Shown here: piece by piece, positions 46,270-55,881 of the stretch
Layout of the letters: the number at the start of each line of letters is the position of its first letter
How positions within the stretch are numbered: the first letter of the stretch is position 1
Assembly (NCBI GenBank): GCA_030425385.1
Contig: JAUIAH010000005.1
Span: 186,001 to 250,000 of the forward strand
Direction of reading: 5' to 3'
Source of the DNA: Verrucomicrobiia bacterium
GTDB taxonomy: Bacteria; Verrucomicrobiota; Verrucomicrobiia; Verrucomicrobiales; DEV007
DNA: 64,000 bases
Translations under genes and position numbers: made by a program
Notes under the pieces: generated by a model
Databases searched by the model: none
The model's input: the letters and a program-made list of their open reading frames with translations, nothing else
What the model was told of the DNA's origin: nothing

Positions 46270-48210
46270 CTAATCTGCGGACTCGCTCATCAACCGGTAG
46301 AAATTGGTTCCTCCCACGGGATCCGTGTCCTGAAACTCTAACGGTTGCCCTAATCCTTCGAAGGGCGCACTCACACGCTCCCACGAAAGCAAGTCGGTGC
46401 TCCGCTCCACCTCGTATCGAAGTCCCCAGCGCCCCTCCCACCGCAACGTGGGCACCCCGGCGGCCGTCACCCACTCATAGCTTCCTAACGGGATCTCATT
46501 GATGGGCGGAAAGAGCGCCCGCCCATGAAACACGATGAGATTGCCCACATCGAGCTGACGCGCGCCGTTTCCTTGCATCTCATTGGTGATGATGTCAGAA
46601 ACACCATCCCCATTGGCATCCACCACCGCGAGGCTGTAGCCCAGCGTGTCTCCTTTGTCGACAAGCGTGTTGCCGCGCGCGCCAATGACGTGACTGATGC
46701 GGACGTCCTCGGGCAAAGCATTGGCCGCCAAATTGATCTCCTCCGGCCACCCAGCTGTCTGCCCGTAAAGGACGTGCAGGCTCCCGGCGCTGATCCGATT
46801 CAACGGATTCTGATGAGGATTCCCTAACACAAGATCATCGATCCCGTCGCCATCGAGATCGCCATACCCCGCAGCATCAGCTCCGAGCGCCCCTGGAGCC
46901 ACTCCCTGGATCACCGTGTAACGGACATCCCCTGGGATCTGATCCACATTAAGCCCGCGACTACGAATCTGAGCCGCATCAAAGAAGACGTAACCGAGAC
47001 CCGAAGCCGCGCCATTGACACCGGACCCTTTCAAGTCCCCCACAAAGAGGTCGCCTTTCCCATCGCCATCGAAATCACCGCCCGCGAGCAGTTCCTCACC
47101 AAAGCGCAAATTCCGCCCACCGCCTGACACTAAGGTCACGCCGACATCGACCCCGCTGAGCAGCACCTCGGCGCCAGATTCCCAGCGTTCCGGTGCGAAC
47201 CAGTTGTCCCAAAGGACGAAGGCCATTCCCCGTCCCAATCCGCCAGATCCTGCACCAGTGCCATTCGGGGCATTGCCAAGATTCAAGCCCGCACCCGAGC
47301 GATCCAAGGTCGCAGCAATGGCTACCTCGGCACGCCCATTCCCATCCAAATCCCCCACGTGCACGGTGGCTCCGAAGTGGGCACCAGCCGATAAGGGCGG
47401 CGGCTGTACTCGCATGACGTGCTCGGGAAGATTCGCGGGAGGATACTCTACCAGATCCACATAAGGAACCTCACGAAGATGCGAACCGCCTCGGATGAGA
47501 AAGACTTCTCCGCGATTGGCCTCGCGATCCTTGTCGACCTCATCCGCGCCCACCGCGATGTCAGCGATGCCATCCCCGTCAAGATCACCCGTCCGCATCC
47601 AGATGCCCAGGCGATCGTAGGCACGCCCTCCGATCACGTGCATGTGAGGCAAGTTCTCGGGCGGATCCCGCAGATCGATCACACCATTTGGCGAGAGTTC
47701 ACGAAGGATTGGCCCGCCAAAGATGATGGTGAGCGCACCAGCACCTCGCCGCGCCAGAGTAGGGATGAAATTCTGTCGACCAATGAGAAGATCCCCGAGG
47801 CCATCGCCATCGACGTCGTCCATCCAGATTTCTGCACCACAAACCTCAAGGGCATTGGCGCCCGCAATATGCAAAAGATCCTCGGCCACCCGTTCGGTGT
47901 TGATCGTCTGCCCGAAGGGCTCTTCACGTCCCCATAGCAGGGTCACATTGCCAGCGGCAGTCCGTCCTGCTGGACTGCCAGAGGGTGCCGAAAGCGCCAG
48001 GTCGAGCAGTCCATCCCCATCACAATCATGCCCGCCACAGACCGGCACGCCGAAGCGGCCATTTCCGAAGGCTCCGAGATAACGCGAATAGGTGTCTCCG
48101 CTAGGGGAGTCACGCAGATCGACACGATGCGCGGTTTGCCCCCATGACAGATGGGCAAAGGCGAGCATGCCGAGGACGAGACGCGGCCAGCATCTGAGAG
48201 GATTTCTCAT
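46270..48210 (-). CDS. exported FG-GAP repeat protein (integrin-alpha-like propeller)
   Basis: 646 residues from ATG 48210; signal peptide ends ...HLSWG-QT. Seven or so FG-GAP/VCBS repeats with calcium-binding loops of type DxDxDGxxD (GGHDCDGDGLLDLALSAP, WMDDVDGDGLGDLLIG, TGDLDGDGIADIAVGA, VGDLDGNGRAEVAIAA, GGDFDGDGKGDLFVG, YGDLDGDGIDDLVLGNP, VVDANGDGVSDIIT) form a beta-propeller. The last 60 residues carry the shared RYEVERSTDLLSW...FYRL module. Cell-surface or secreted; possible adhesion. Starts 5 bases after the isomerase-like gene. Confidence 0.88.
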   Translation of the reverse strand: MRNPLRCWPRLVLGMLAFAHLSWGQTAHRVDLRDSPSGDTYSRYLGAFGNGRFGVPVCGGHDCDGDGLLDLALSAPSGSPAGRTAAGNVTLLWGREEPFGQTINTERVAEDLLHIAGANALEVCGAEIWMDDVDGDGLGDLLIGRQNFIPTLARRGAGALTIIFGGPILRELSPNGVIDLRDPPENLPHMHVIGGRAYDRLGIWMRTGDLDGDGIADIAVGADEVDKDREANRGEVFLIRGGSHLREVPYVDLVEYPPANLPEHVMRVQPPPLSAGAHFGATVHVGDLDGNGRAEVAIAATLDRSGAGLNLGNAPNGTGAGSGGLGRGMAFVLWDNWFAPERWESGAEVLLSGVDVGVTLVSGGGRNLRFGEELLAGGDFDGDGKGDLFVGDLKGSGVNGAASGLGYVFFDAAQIRSRGLNVDQIPGDVRYTVIQGVAPGALGADAAGYGDLDGDGIDDLVLGNPHQNPLNRISAGSLHVLYGQTAGWPEEINLAANALPEDVRISHVIGARGNTLVDKGDTLGYSLAVVDANGDGVSDIITNEMQGNGARQLDVGNLIVFHGRALFPPINEIPLGSYEWVTAAGVPTLRWEGRWGLRYEVERSTDLLSWERVSAPFEGLGQPLEFQDTDPVGGTNFYRLMSESAD

Positions 48211-48215
48211 CCCGA

Positions 48216-49160
48216 TTAGAAATGTTCCCGCAACAATGCGAGACTCTTGGGAATCGCTTCTAACAAAGGCGCCTCCCCTTCGTACTCCAATGAGACGTAC
48301 CCGCGGTAGTTCGCCTTCTTCATGATGCTCGCGATCCGCGCGTAGTCGAGGTCCAAGGTATACCAAGTCCCACCGCCATAGTAAGTCTTGGCCTGCAAGA
48401 GGACCGTGTGCGGAGCCAATTGCTCCAGACGTTCATAGGGATTCTCAAGGAAGTTTCCTGTGTCGAGGGTGACCTTGAGCCAAGGAGAATCGATCGCCTC
48501 TACCACGCGCATCACCCCCTCGGGAGTGAGTCCCAGGCCCCAGTGATTCTCTAAGCCCAACGTGACTCCACATGCCGCAGCTTTGGGAATGAGCTTGGCG
48601 ACCGACTCGATGACCCAATCAAATCCTTGATCCTCCGTGTAGCCTTCTAAACGGGGCTCGATACCCCTCGCTTCCATGAGATCATCAAAGGACTTGATCG
48701 TGCCCCAGCGTCCGGTGTTGAGACGAAGGGTCGGAATGCCTAACTGATACGCTTGCTCGATCGTGTCCAACGTATGATCGATATTCTTCTGCCGTGAATC
48801 TTTGTCAGGGGAAACAAAGTCCTGGTGCGTGGAGAATCCCATGAGGTCGAGGCCTAACAAGAATGCGTGCCGTTTGATCTTCTGTAAGGCAGCGTTGCTC
48901 GTGTCCGGCATTTGCTTCTGCAAGATCTCTACACCATCGAATCCCATGCGCGCGGCATGATCCAAGCAGGGCTCGATCGGTCGGTAGTCGGCATTGCGAA
49001 AGCGCCAGAAAGAATAGGTAGACACGCCGATGCGGTTTGGCGGCAGTGGCACGCTGGCATCGCTTGCGGCATCCGCAGCAAACGCAGTCCCAAGGTGGTT
49101 CGCCATGAGGCCCCCGAGGGAAGCGGCCGTGGCGGAGCGGAGGAGGTGACGTCGGTTCAT
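48216..49160 (-). CDS. Tat-exported sugar phosphate isomerase/epimerase-like TIM barrel
   Basis: 314 residues from ATG 49160, with a Tat signal NRRHLLRSATAASLGGL. The AP-endonuclease-2-like TIM barrel has RIGVSTYSFWRF, MGFDGVEILQKQM, FSTHQDFVSPDK, GVTLGLENHWGLGLTPEGVMRV (metal-binding Glu), LKVTLDTGNFLENPYERLEQLAPHTVLLQAKTYYGGG and GYVSLEYEGEAPLLEAI. Exported members are common in Verrucomicrobiota sugar metabolism. A longer frame adds 41 residues with no sense and is rejected. It heads an operon with the FG-GAP and TPM genes. Confidence 0.88.
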   Translation of the reverse strand: MNRRHLLRSATAASLGGLMANHLGTAFAADAASDASVPLPPNRIGVSTYSFWRFRNADYRPIEPCLDHAARMGFDGVEILQKQMPDTSNAALQKIKRHAFLLGLDLMGFSTHQDFVSPDKDSRQKNIDHTLDTIEQAYQLGIPTLRLNTGRWGTIKSFDDLMEARGIEPRLEGYTEDQGFDWVIESVAKLIPKAAACGVTLGLENHWGLGLTPEGVMRVVEAIDSPWLKVTLDTGNFLENPYERLEQLAPHTVLLQAKTYYGGGTWYTLDLDYARIASIMKKANYRGYVSLEYEGEAPLLEAIPKSLALLREHF

Positions 49161-49334
49161 GGCGGCATCATGACATGAACGCCGCACCCTGTCGAATGCC
49201 GCCGCGCCCTGAAGAGAGCGGATAACGCATGCGAGAAAGCCTCCCCTCCTCTCAGATATGAGGCAGAAACGCGCTCTCGGCACCCTTCACTTGCGCGAAG
49301 CCACCGTGACTTAGAGATTGGTCCATCACCCTCT

Positions 49335-50390
49335 ATGAACGTCGCCAACGTCCTCAAGCTCATCGGGGCAGGGATCACCATCCTCGCCGGAACCAGCGCC
49401 CTTTCAGCGGCCACCATCACGGTTAATAACAACGTCGGCGCCGTCGCCGATCACAGCAACATGGCAGATGCCATTGCGGCCGCGTCCGCAGGGGACACCC
49501 TCTTGGTCGCCGGATCGGCCACCAGCTACGGGACCGCGACGTTGGACAAGCCCCTCAAGATCGTGGGGCCCGGCTATTTCCTGGCAGAGAATAATCTCCC
49601 CAGCGTGACTCCCGGCGTCGGTGATCAGCCAGCGACCATGGCGTTGAGTTTTGTCCACACCACCGTGTCTGGTTCCCGCTTTGTCGGCCTGACGATCACG
49701 AGTATCAATTACGGACCCGTTGTCTCAGATCTCCACTGGGATCGCTGCCGCTTCCTCCAGCACATTTCGTGGAGTGGGGGCATCGACCTCCGCATCACGC
49801 GCTGTTACCTCGATGGCAATTTCACGATCGCCTCCAGCACCAACTGCTCCGCGATCGGCTGCAACATCAACCGTATCTCTCTGAATCATGGAGCCGTGGC
49901 CTCACACTGCACCATTCGCGGGACGGGCAGTGCCTCTTGGTTGGTCGTGGACGGCGCGTCTGCCCTCACCAATTCGATTCTCATCCGGTGGTCGAACAAT
50001 GGCTGGGGACACCAGATCACCGGGAGTGTCACCCACTGCGTCGCCATCAATGTCGATTTGCCATCCACGGGCTCCAGCACCCCTGGCACCCCCGATATCA
50101 ACGGCAACTATGCCAACATCCCGTTCGCCGACTTGGGTACCGTCATTCAGGCACCCGCGCAGCCCTACGCGAACGACTTCTATTACACGCTAAATACGAG
50201 CAATGCCGCCAACCCTGCGTTGGGAAATGCCTCCGATGGGACAAACATCGGCTTCACGGGTGGCCCCGTGCCTTATCGCCTCGCAGGCCAACCGAGCATT
50301 CCCAAGATTTCCAATCTGGTCGTTCCTGGACTCGCCTCGCCCACCAGTGGTCTGAATGTGAAGGTCACTGTGAGCGAACCCAATCCGTGA
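49335..50390 (+). CDS. secreted right-handed beta-helix-like protein
   Basis: 351 residues with a signal peptide (MNVANVLKLIGAGITILAGTSALSA). The body opens ATITVNNNVGAVADHSNMADAIAAASAGDTLLVAGS, like the start of many parallel beta-helix/'anchor Q' proteins, and goes on with short strand-turn repeats (FVGLTITSINYGPVVSDLHWDRCRFLQHISW, SIRITRCYLDG-type). No catalytic residues recognised. It ends in a proline-containing tail ten bases before the next gene, so the pair is one transcription unit. Confidence 0.75.
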   Translation: MNVANVLKLIGAGITILAGTSALSAATITVNNNVGAVADHSNMADAIAAASAGDTLLVAGSATSYGTATLDKPLKIVGPGYFLAENNLPSVTPGVGDQPATMALSFVHTTVSGSRFVGLTITSINYGPVVSDLHWDRCRFLQHISWSGGIDLRITRCYLDGNFTIASSTNCSAIGCNINRISLNHGAVASHCTIRGTGSASWLVVDGASALTNSILIRWSNNGWGHQITGSVTHCVAINVDLPSTGSSTPGTPDINGNYANIPFADLGTVIQAPAQPYANDFYYTLNTSNAANPALGNASDGTNIGFTGGPVPYRLAGQPSIPKISNLVVPGLASPTSGLNVKVTVSEPNP

Positions 50391-50400
50391 TCGGCCGTTC

Positions 50401-52317
50401 ATGAACCGCATCCTCGCTGTTCTCGCCCTGCTTCTGGTCACCTTGACTCCAGGCGCAGCCAAGGTCATCCGGGCAGAGTATTTCTTCAATACCGATCCCG
50501 GTGTTGGAAACGGGACGCCCATCGACCTCGATCCCGATGACCCGGGATTCACCGGCTTCGATCTGAGCATCCCGCCAGAGGACATCGCCGCGCTAGGTCC
50601 CGGCACGCATCAAGTCGTCGTACGGTATCAAGATGACACGCCTGACGAAACCCTCACATCCTTAGAAAGCTTCACGGTGACGACCGATCCCGTCACGTCC
50701 GCAGTGACTATCAGCCTGACCACCGAAGACGAGGTATCCTCGGGATCCGATTGGTCCATCGCCGCTGCTCGCACGTTTCACGTGATCCCCGCGACGGACC
50801 TCCCAGGAGCGGCTGCCACCGTGGCCAGTGGTGAATACCTCATCCTCCCTCACGAAAACACCACGCCCCCGGCATTGGGTTCAGGAACGCCCATCCCGCT
50901 GGGTGAGGCGAACGATGGCACCCATGAGATCGCTTTCCAGGTTCCCTCTAGCACCATCGCCACACTCGTCCCGGGTGAGCTCTACACGCTCTCCCTCCGT
51001 TTCCAAGACAGCCTCGGCGCGTGGTCGGTGACCCAGCAGCGCCTCTTCATGCGCGCGCCCATTCCCGAGGCGGATGGCGATGCCATTGTGAAAGGCGAGT
51101 ACACGATCGCAGCCATGGATGGCACCCTGCTCCCAGCAGGCTTGGGATCAGGAGACATGCTCCTGTTGCCGGACCCTGTTAGCGGAGAGCTGATGCTCAT
51201 GGCCACCCTCCCGCCAGAAGACATCGCCGCACTCGATCCTGGCACGTATACAATCACCATGCGTTTCCAAGATGATCAAGGGGACTGGTCCATCCCGCAG
51301 ACGCGCACCTTTGCCGTCCCAGATCTCAATGGGGCGATGGATGAAGGGACCACCATTGTTGCGGGTGAATATTTCATTCTTCCTGACGGAGACCCGCTTA
51401 CCCCGCCCGCCTTGGGCAGCGGCACCCCGATTGCCCTACCTGCCGCGATCGACGGAACACTCACCGTGGCGGCTGCCATTCCCGGGTCCGCCTTTCCACC
51501 GGATGCCGCAGGCGTCCACCATCTCGGTGTGCGCTTTCAGGATGAGGCCGGTCGGTGGTCCATGACACACACGCGCACCACCCTGATTCCCGAACCTCAG
51601 CTCACCGCGGCTCTGATGGCGCGGCTTCGCTACAACATCTATGATCCCCAGGATCAATTGGTGGAAGAGGGCCAGCTATTTGGTCAGGACGCCGTCATTC
51701 CCTTCCCCTCGGATGTAGAGGACATCGCGGAAACACACCACCTCATGGTCGATCCCGATCCTTATCGGTTGGAAATGTATTTGTTAGACAACGAGGGTCA
51801 GGAACGCCACCACATCGAAGACACGTTTACCGTGGTCACTCACCGTGATCTCTGGGACGCCCTCTACTTCACGGATCCTGCTGACCGTGCGGATCCGCTC
51901 ATCAGTGGCCCCCTCGCCGATCCCAACCATGATGGCGTGCCCAATCTCTTAGCCTTCGTGCTTGGATTGGATCCCCTCCTGGACAGCTGCGTTCTCGAGT
52001 TTATCCAGCTCGAGGGCGAACCTCATCTAACCCCACTCTCACAGATACCCACGATCATGCCCCCCGGCGTCACGCTACAGCTCGGAGGGCACGACGCGGT
52101 TCCAGTCGCCGACATCGTCTGGACTTATGAGACCGCCACGGATCTGATCCCGCAGCTGGTGAATACCGAGGACTTCAGCCTCCTCAGCCCAGTGGAAGCA
52201 AGCCGCTCGGATCGGCTCAACATCCATGCCGTGTTAGGGCCTGAAACCCGTCTACGCCACTTCTTCGATCTCTGCGCCGAACTCACCGGGACCTGGCCCT
52301 TCACGTATGTGCCGTAG
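50401..52317 (+). CDS. secreted protein with four tandem beta-sandwich repeats
   Basis: 638 residues, signal peptide 1-20 (MNRILAVLALLLVTLTPGAA). Four repeats of about 80-100 residues start at roughly residues 24, 140, 234 and 323. They share the pattern GEYF...PALGSGTPI (first copy AEYFFNTDPGVGNGTPI), then IPPEDIAALxPGxH, VRFQD and a W-S-x-T-x-TRTF tail. A region PNHDGVPNLLAFVLGLDP follows, the usual Verrucomicrobiota hinge, and then a C-terminal piece with ETATDL and HFFDLC that may be a diverged form of the shared end module. Likely a surface structural or adhesive protein working with its upstream partner. Confidence 0.8.
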   Translation: MNRILAVLALLLVTLTPGAAKVIRAEYFFNTDPGVGNGTPIDLDPDDPGFTGFDLSIPPEDIAALGPGTHQVVVRYQDDTPDETLTSLESFTVTTDPVTSAVTISLTTEDEVSSGSDWSIAAARTFHVIPATDLPGAAATVASGEYLILPHENTTPPALGSGTPIPLGEANDGTHEIAFQVPSSTIATLVPGELYTLSLRFQDSLGAWSVTQQRLFMRAPIPEADGDAIVKGEYTIAAMDGTLLPAGLGSGDMLLLPDPVSGELMLMATLPPEDIAALDPGTYTITMRFQDDQGDWSIPQTRTFAVPDLNGAMDEGTTIVAGEYFILPDGDPLTPPALGSGTPIALPAAIDGTLTVAAAIPGSAFPPDAAGVHHLGVRFQDEAGRWSMTHTRTTLIPEPQLTAALMARLRYNIYDPQDQLVEEGQLFGQDAVIPFPSDVEDIAETHHLMVDPDPYRLEMYLLDNEGQERHHIEDTFTVVTHRDLWDALYFTDPADRADPLISGPLADPNHDGVPNLLAFVLGLDPLLDSCVLEFIQLEGEPHLTPLSQIPTIMPPGVTLQLGGHDAVPVADIVWTYETATDLIPQLVNTEDFSLLSPVEASRSDRLNIHAVLGPETRLRHFFDLCAELTGTWPFTYVP

Positions 52318-52780
52318 ATTGATTGAATGTGAACAGCAGATCAAATCCTGGCCATCTCCAAAATCGTGGCACGTCTCATTTCAAGGCGAAGTGGGCACTG
52401 GCCTAGTGTAGCCGGTCTCCAAACCTTCAACGAACGGCTCAGCTGGAGCGATGATGGAGCCCGATGAGCAAGACAGCATTCTACCTTCGACGACTTCGAG
52501 TGGGTCAACCTGGTGCCCAGCCAAGGGAGTGCCATCAATTCCATTGATCAGAGGATTGCCCAGCACGCATGCATGGGCTCAGGACAAGAAGCACTAAGCC
52601 CCTCGCCGAACTACGCTCCAATATTGTTCATGTGAACAGTCATCCTGCTGATTTGCAAGCTGAAAGACCGTTCTGAGAAATCTTCATCTTTCCCCGTCAC
52701 CTTCCCCTCCTGGTTCTGAATGAAGGGGTGCAGGCAAACAACCAAACGCCTGACCTCACCTTCAACACATCCTCAGAACC
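52318..52780. other. 463-bp gap without a convincing gene
   Basis: Short stretches read as broken coding sequence on the plus strand between about 52428 and 52570 (for example FDDFEWVNLVPSQGSAINSI), interrupted by stops. A 10-base string ATGTGAACAG occurs near 52327 and again near 52630. This may be a decayed gene. The last 100 bases would hold the promoter and leader of the next gene. Confidence 0.35.
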
Positions 52781-54082
52781 ATGAAAAGCACATCCACCCT
52801 CGCCAGCATCCTGAAAGTCAGCCTCGCCTCTGCCACGCTCCTCGCTTCCGCCGCCTTGAGCCAAGCAGCCACCGATCGCACCCTCATTCTCCTCCAGGAG
52901 AACACCGGAAACACCGGCCTCAACGACTACATCGATGGTCCGCTAGAGGACGCCGTCGTCGACTTCATCGACAATCTCGCCGAGGGATTCGAAACCTCTC
53001 AGTTTCAGTCCTTGGTCGCGGGCAAATACCAGCGCTTCGTCAATTTGAGCGATACGCGTTGCACCCGGAACAACCTCCTCAACGAACTCATCCGCCAGAC
53101 ACGCGATGGCTATGACATCGATCTCGTCATCCTCGGGCACGGAACGCGGGAGAAACTCATTCTACACGAACCACCAAGCCTGCAAATCAACAGCCGCTTC
53201 AGCAGCCGTTTCACCTTTCCCTCGATCCGACGCCTTCCCTTCGTCGCAGACAGTGGTGAACTCACCGGCGGCACTCGCGGCAACATCCGCTCTCTCCGCC
53301 GTGACGCTAGCACACTCACCAACGGCGAGATCACCGCATTCAACTTACGCCTCGTCTACATGTGCAACTGCTGGGGTAGCACGCTGAACGATGACTGGAT
53401 CGCCGCTGGTGCCAAAGTGTCCGTGGGTTCTCGTTTCAACAACTTCATGCCAGAGCCCATGATCAACCTCTTCTTCAACGGCTTCATCCACGGTGACAAG
53501 CGCGTGTCCGAGGCAGCCCATGATTCCTTCACCTACTCCCGTGCCCTGTGGACGCCCATCTATGGCGACAGCCTGGCCGATGAAGCGCACTGCCTCGGCG
53601 ATCCCACCTGCGAAGCCATGACCATGATCGAACAATCGCGCCCCGTTGTTCTCGGCCAGCGTCACCTGATCTTCGATGATGAGAAACAGCTCGATGTCGG
53701 TGAGTCCAAAGTCATCCGCGTCTATGCCAATCAGGCTAACAAGTTGGGGCACGTGCACCTCGTCGCCGGACAGCGCTATCGCTTCCAAGCCACCGGCAAT
53801 TGGCGCAAAGCCCCCTGGGCAAGCTATGTCTCCGCCAACGGCACCTTGCCCACCTTCTGGGAGAAGAATCGCCACGCCGCCTACAACACGATGGCCCTCG
53901 TAGGAGAATACTTTAACAAGAACAACATCCTCACCTACAGCGGTCGCGCCTTCCGCATCGGCACCTCTCGCACCATCACCGCCTCTCGGCACGGCTTCCT
54001 CAACCTCTTGGCCAACGAGAACTTCTTCGCCTACGGCGACAACGCCGGTTCCGTCCGCGTCACCATCACCCGGACCCAGTAA
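52781..54082 (+). CDS. secreted protein with clan-CD-like His/Cys pattern, possible cysteine peptidase
   Basis: 433 residues with signal peptide (MKSTSTLASILKVSLASATLLASAALSQA). The centre has two hydrophobic strands ending in candidate catalytic residues: IDLVILGHGT with His120 and NLRLVYMCNCWGST with Cys195 or Cys197. A VSVGSRF strand follows. In clan CD peptidases (caspases, gingipains, separase, CHAT) the dyad is exactly a His-Gly after one strand and a Cys after the next. The C-terminal 140 residues are beta-rich (KVIRVYANQANKLGHVHLVAGQRYRFQATG, like a pre-peptidase C-terminal domain). No known family assigned. The peptidase idea is inference. Confidence 0.7.
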   Translation: MKSTSTLASILKVSLASATLLASAALSQAATDRTLILLQENTGNTGLNDYIDGPLEDAVVDFIDNLAEGFETSQFQSLVAGKYQRFVNLSDTRCTRNNLLNELIRQTRDGYDIDLVILGHGTREKLILHEPPSLQINSRFSSRFTFPSIRRLPFVADSGELTGGTRGNIRSLRRDASTLTNGEITAFNLRLVYMCNCWGSTLNDDWIAAGAKVSVGSRFNNFMPEPMINLFFNGFIHGDKRVSEAAHDSFTYSRALWTPIYGDSLADEAHCLGDPTCEAMTMIEQSRPVVLGQRHLIFDDEKQLDVGESKVIRVYANQANKLGHVHLVAGQRYRFQATGNWRKAPWASYVSANGTLPTFWEKNRHAAYNTMALVGEYFNKNNILTYSGRAFRIGTSRTITASRHGFLNLLANENFFAYGDNAGSVRVTITRTQ

Positions 54083-54117
54083 GGAAGCCTCACACTACTC
54101 CAACCTTCATCTCACCC

Positions 54118-54150
54118 GAGCGGCGCGTTTCTCACCGGAACGCGCCGCTC
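54118..54150 (+). terminator. strong hairpin after the clan-CD-like gene
   Basis: A 12-bp perfect stem GAGCGGCGCGTT/AACGCGCCGCTC with nine-base loop lies 35 bases after the stop. There is no T run, so it may be a Rho-independent variant or an mRNA 3'-end stabiliser. It sits between two same-strand genes and could let partial read-through reach 54169. Confidence 0.6.
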
Positions 54151-54168
54151 TCACACCCTCCTCAATTC

Positions 54169-54930
54169 ATGAAAGCCTTACACTGTTTCCTCTGGACCGG
54201 CCTTGCTGTCAGCAGCCTCGGAATCGGTTACCTCTTGTTAGACTCTCCCGCAGAAGCACCCGCCTCTTCACCCCAACTCACCCTTCCTCCACAAGCATTC
54301 TCCTTCTTTCCCGAAGCCACCGCGCCAACCGCTACCACCCCCCTTCCCACCGACCCAATCACCACCGAATGGAATGCCGAAGAAGCCGAGGCCATCCAGA
54401 AATGGACCGCTCGGTTTGATCACATTCTGAAGACCACCAAGACAAGAGAGGAAGCAGAGGCCAAGCTCATCGCCGCGCTCGATGCCGAATACTTCCCTTG
54501 GGTTCGAGCAGAAATCCATACCCTCACAGAATTGCCTCTACCAGAACGCTACGACGCGCTCGACACTCTTGAACTAGCTCTTACCGAGGGATCCAGTGCC
54601 TTGTTGGACGCGCTCGGGCTAGAGACCCGCCTCCACGGCGCTGGCATCTCACAGGCGCTCGACCTCCTCGCCGCGGAACGTCAGTATGCCCAAGTCGCCC
54701 CCACTCCGGACACGCGCCTGGGTCTACTTCAATTGGATCGCGAGCGGGAAGCTCGCCATCTTGCCCTGATAGAGCAGGGCCTTGAGGCAGATGCGCTCGC
54801 CACGGCCGTCGATCTGGAACTTGAGAACTGGTATCAAGAAGCGCGCGGCAAGCTCTTGGAGATCCAGCCTGAAGACGAGCAACCCATCGAGACGACAGCC
54901 ACAGAGGCGATGGAAGCCCCCGCCGCCTAA
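54169..54930 (+). CDS. membrane-anchored helical protein of unknown function
   Basis: 253 residues. The N-terminal signal or anchor (MKALHCFLWTGLAVSSLGIGYLLL) is followed by a Pro/Ala/Thr-rich spacer (about 28-65) and a Glu/Ala-rich helical region (70-240: EWNAEEAEAIQKWTARFDHILK, REEAEAKLIAALDAE, LDREREARHLALIEQGLEADAL) likely to form helical hairpins. No family recognised. The 190 bases after it (54931-55121) hold a weak hairpin around GCGCCCCTTCAGGAGCGC and no gene. Confidence 0.65.
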   Translation: MKALHCFLWTGLAVSSLGIGYLLLDSPAEAPASSPQLTLPPQAFSFFPEATAPTATTPLPTDPITTEWNAEEAEAIQKWTARFDHILKTTKTREEAEAKLIAALDAEYFPWVRAEIHTLTELPLPERYDALDTLELALTEGSSALLDALGLETRLHGAGISQALDLLAAERQYAQVAPTPDTRLGLLQLDREREARHLALIEQGLEADALATAVDLELENWYQEARGKLLEIQPEDEQPIETTATEAMEAPAA

Positions 54931-55121
54931 TCCCCCAACGCCCGGCCAACGGTAGTGTGACCTTAGAAAAGCGGACGGAGCGTCTTGAAGCGGGATCGAG
55001 CCTATCACAACTTTTGCGACCTTGGCTGTCTGAACGCGCCCCTTCAGGAGCGCACAAAACCCAGGGGCATGTTAGGACAAGAGGGACTGGCAGAATCCTT
55101 CACCGCTTAGTCAAATCTCGC

Positions 55122-55769
55122 TCATTGGGCAGGGATCACGAGAGTGTTGCCAGCAATAATGCGGTCCGAGGTGAGGCCATTGGCTCGCATGATGGACGCC
55201 TGGGACACACCGAAACGCACAGAGATCTCGGAAAGGGTATCGCCTCGTTGAATGACATGGTGCCGTGCGACGTTCGTCGTGGCCTGCGGGACTACCGCAC
55301 TCGGACCGGAATAGTACGGTGCTGTCTGCCACGAAGACGCGGGGGTCGACGGCGTCGCCATGGGGGCGGCGACTTGGGGTGGCGCCGGTTGCACTGTTGT
55401 CAACGGCTGCCCATTGGGCGTGAAGCGCTGTCCCGGCTGGGCTACCGTTGCCGAAGGCATGGGCGTCGGGTAGGGAGAGGCCCCGGCGTTTGGCGCATAA
55501 CCTCCGTAGCCGGCAGGCGGCATCGTTGTGACCCGCTGCGCGGTTCCCGGAGAGACCATCGGCTGCTGTGGAACCATCGGTTGTTGGGTAGTCGCCCAGC
55601 CCGTCTGGTAGCGTGGTGTCTGCGGCAGCGCCCCTCCTTGCCGATGGAAAGCTGCCGGGTCATACGTGCAACTGGCCGCGACCAGTGCCACGGCAGCTGC
55701 TAGCCAGCGGCCATAAACACCATGGTTTACAGGCTCACAACGAGGTTGTGGAGGAGTTGAAGAGGCCAT
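55122..55769 (-). CDS. LysM-domain lipoprotein
   Basis: 215 residues from ATG 55769. Lipoprotein signal with lipobox LVAASC (about residues 28-33), a long low-complexity Pro/Gln/Thr-rich region (about 40-160), and a C-terminal LysM domain (HHVIQRGDTLSEISVRFGVSQASIMRANGL...IIAGNTLVIPAQ). LysM binds peptidoglycan, so the protein links an outer or inner membrane lipid anchor to the wall. A/T-rich DNA at 55770-55815, with TCAAAT/ATTTGA arms, is the likely promoter. Confidence 0.88.
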   Translation of the reverse strand: MASSTPPQPRCEPVNHGVYGRWLAAAVALVAASCTYDPAAFHRQGGALPQTPRYQTGWATTQQPMVPQQPMVSPGTAQRVTTMPPAGYGGYAPNAGASPYPTPMPSATVAQPGQRFTPNGQPLTTVQPAPPQVAAPMATPSTPASSWQTAPYYSGPSAVVPQATTNVARHHVIQRGDTLSEISVRFGVSQASIMRANGLTSDRIIAGNTLVIPAQ

Positions 55770-55881
55770 GATTATCAAATTTTAATAAGATTTGAGAGAA
55801 ATTCAACAAAACTTATTGATTAATTGGCCTTGGACACTTGGATCGCCGAACTATTCGGAGAATCGGCGCTCTTTCGAGTCT

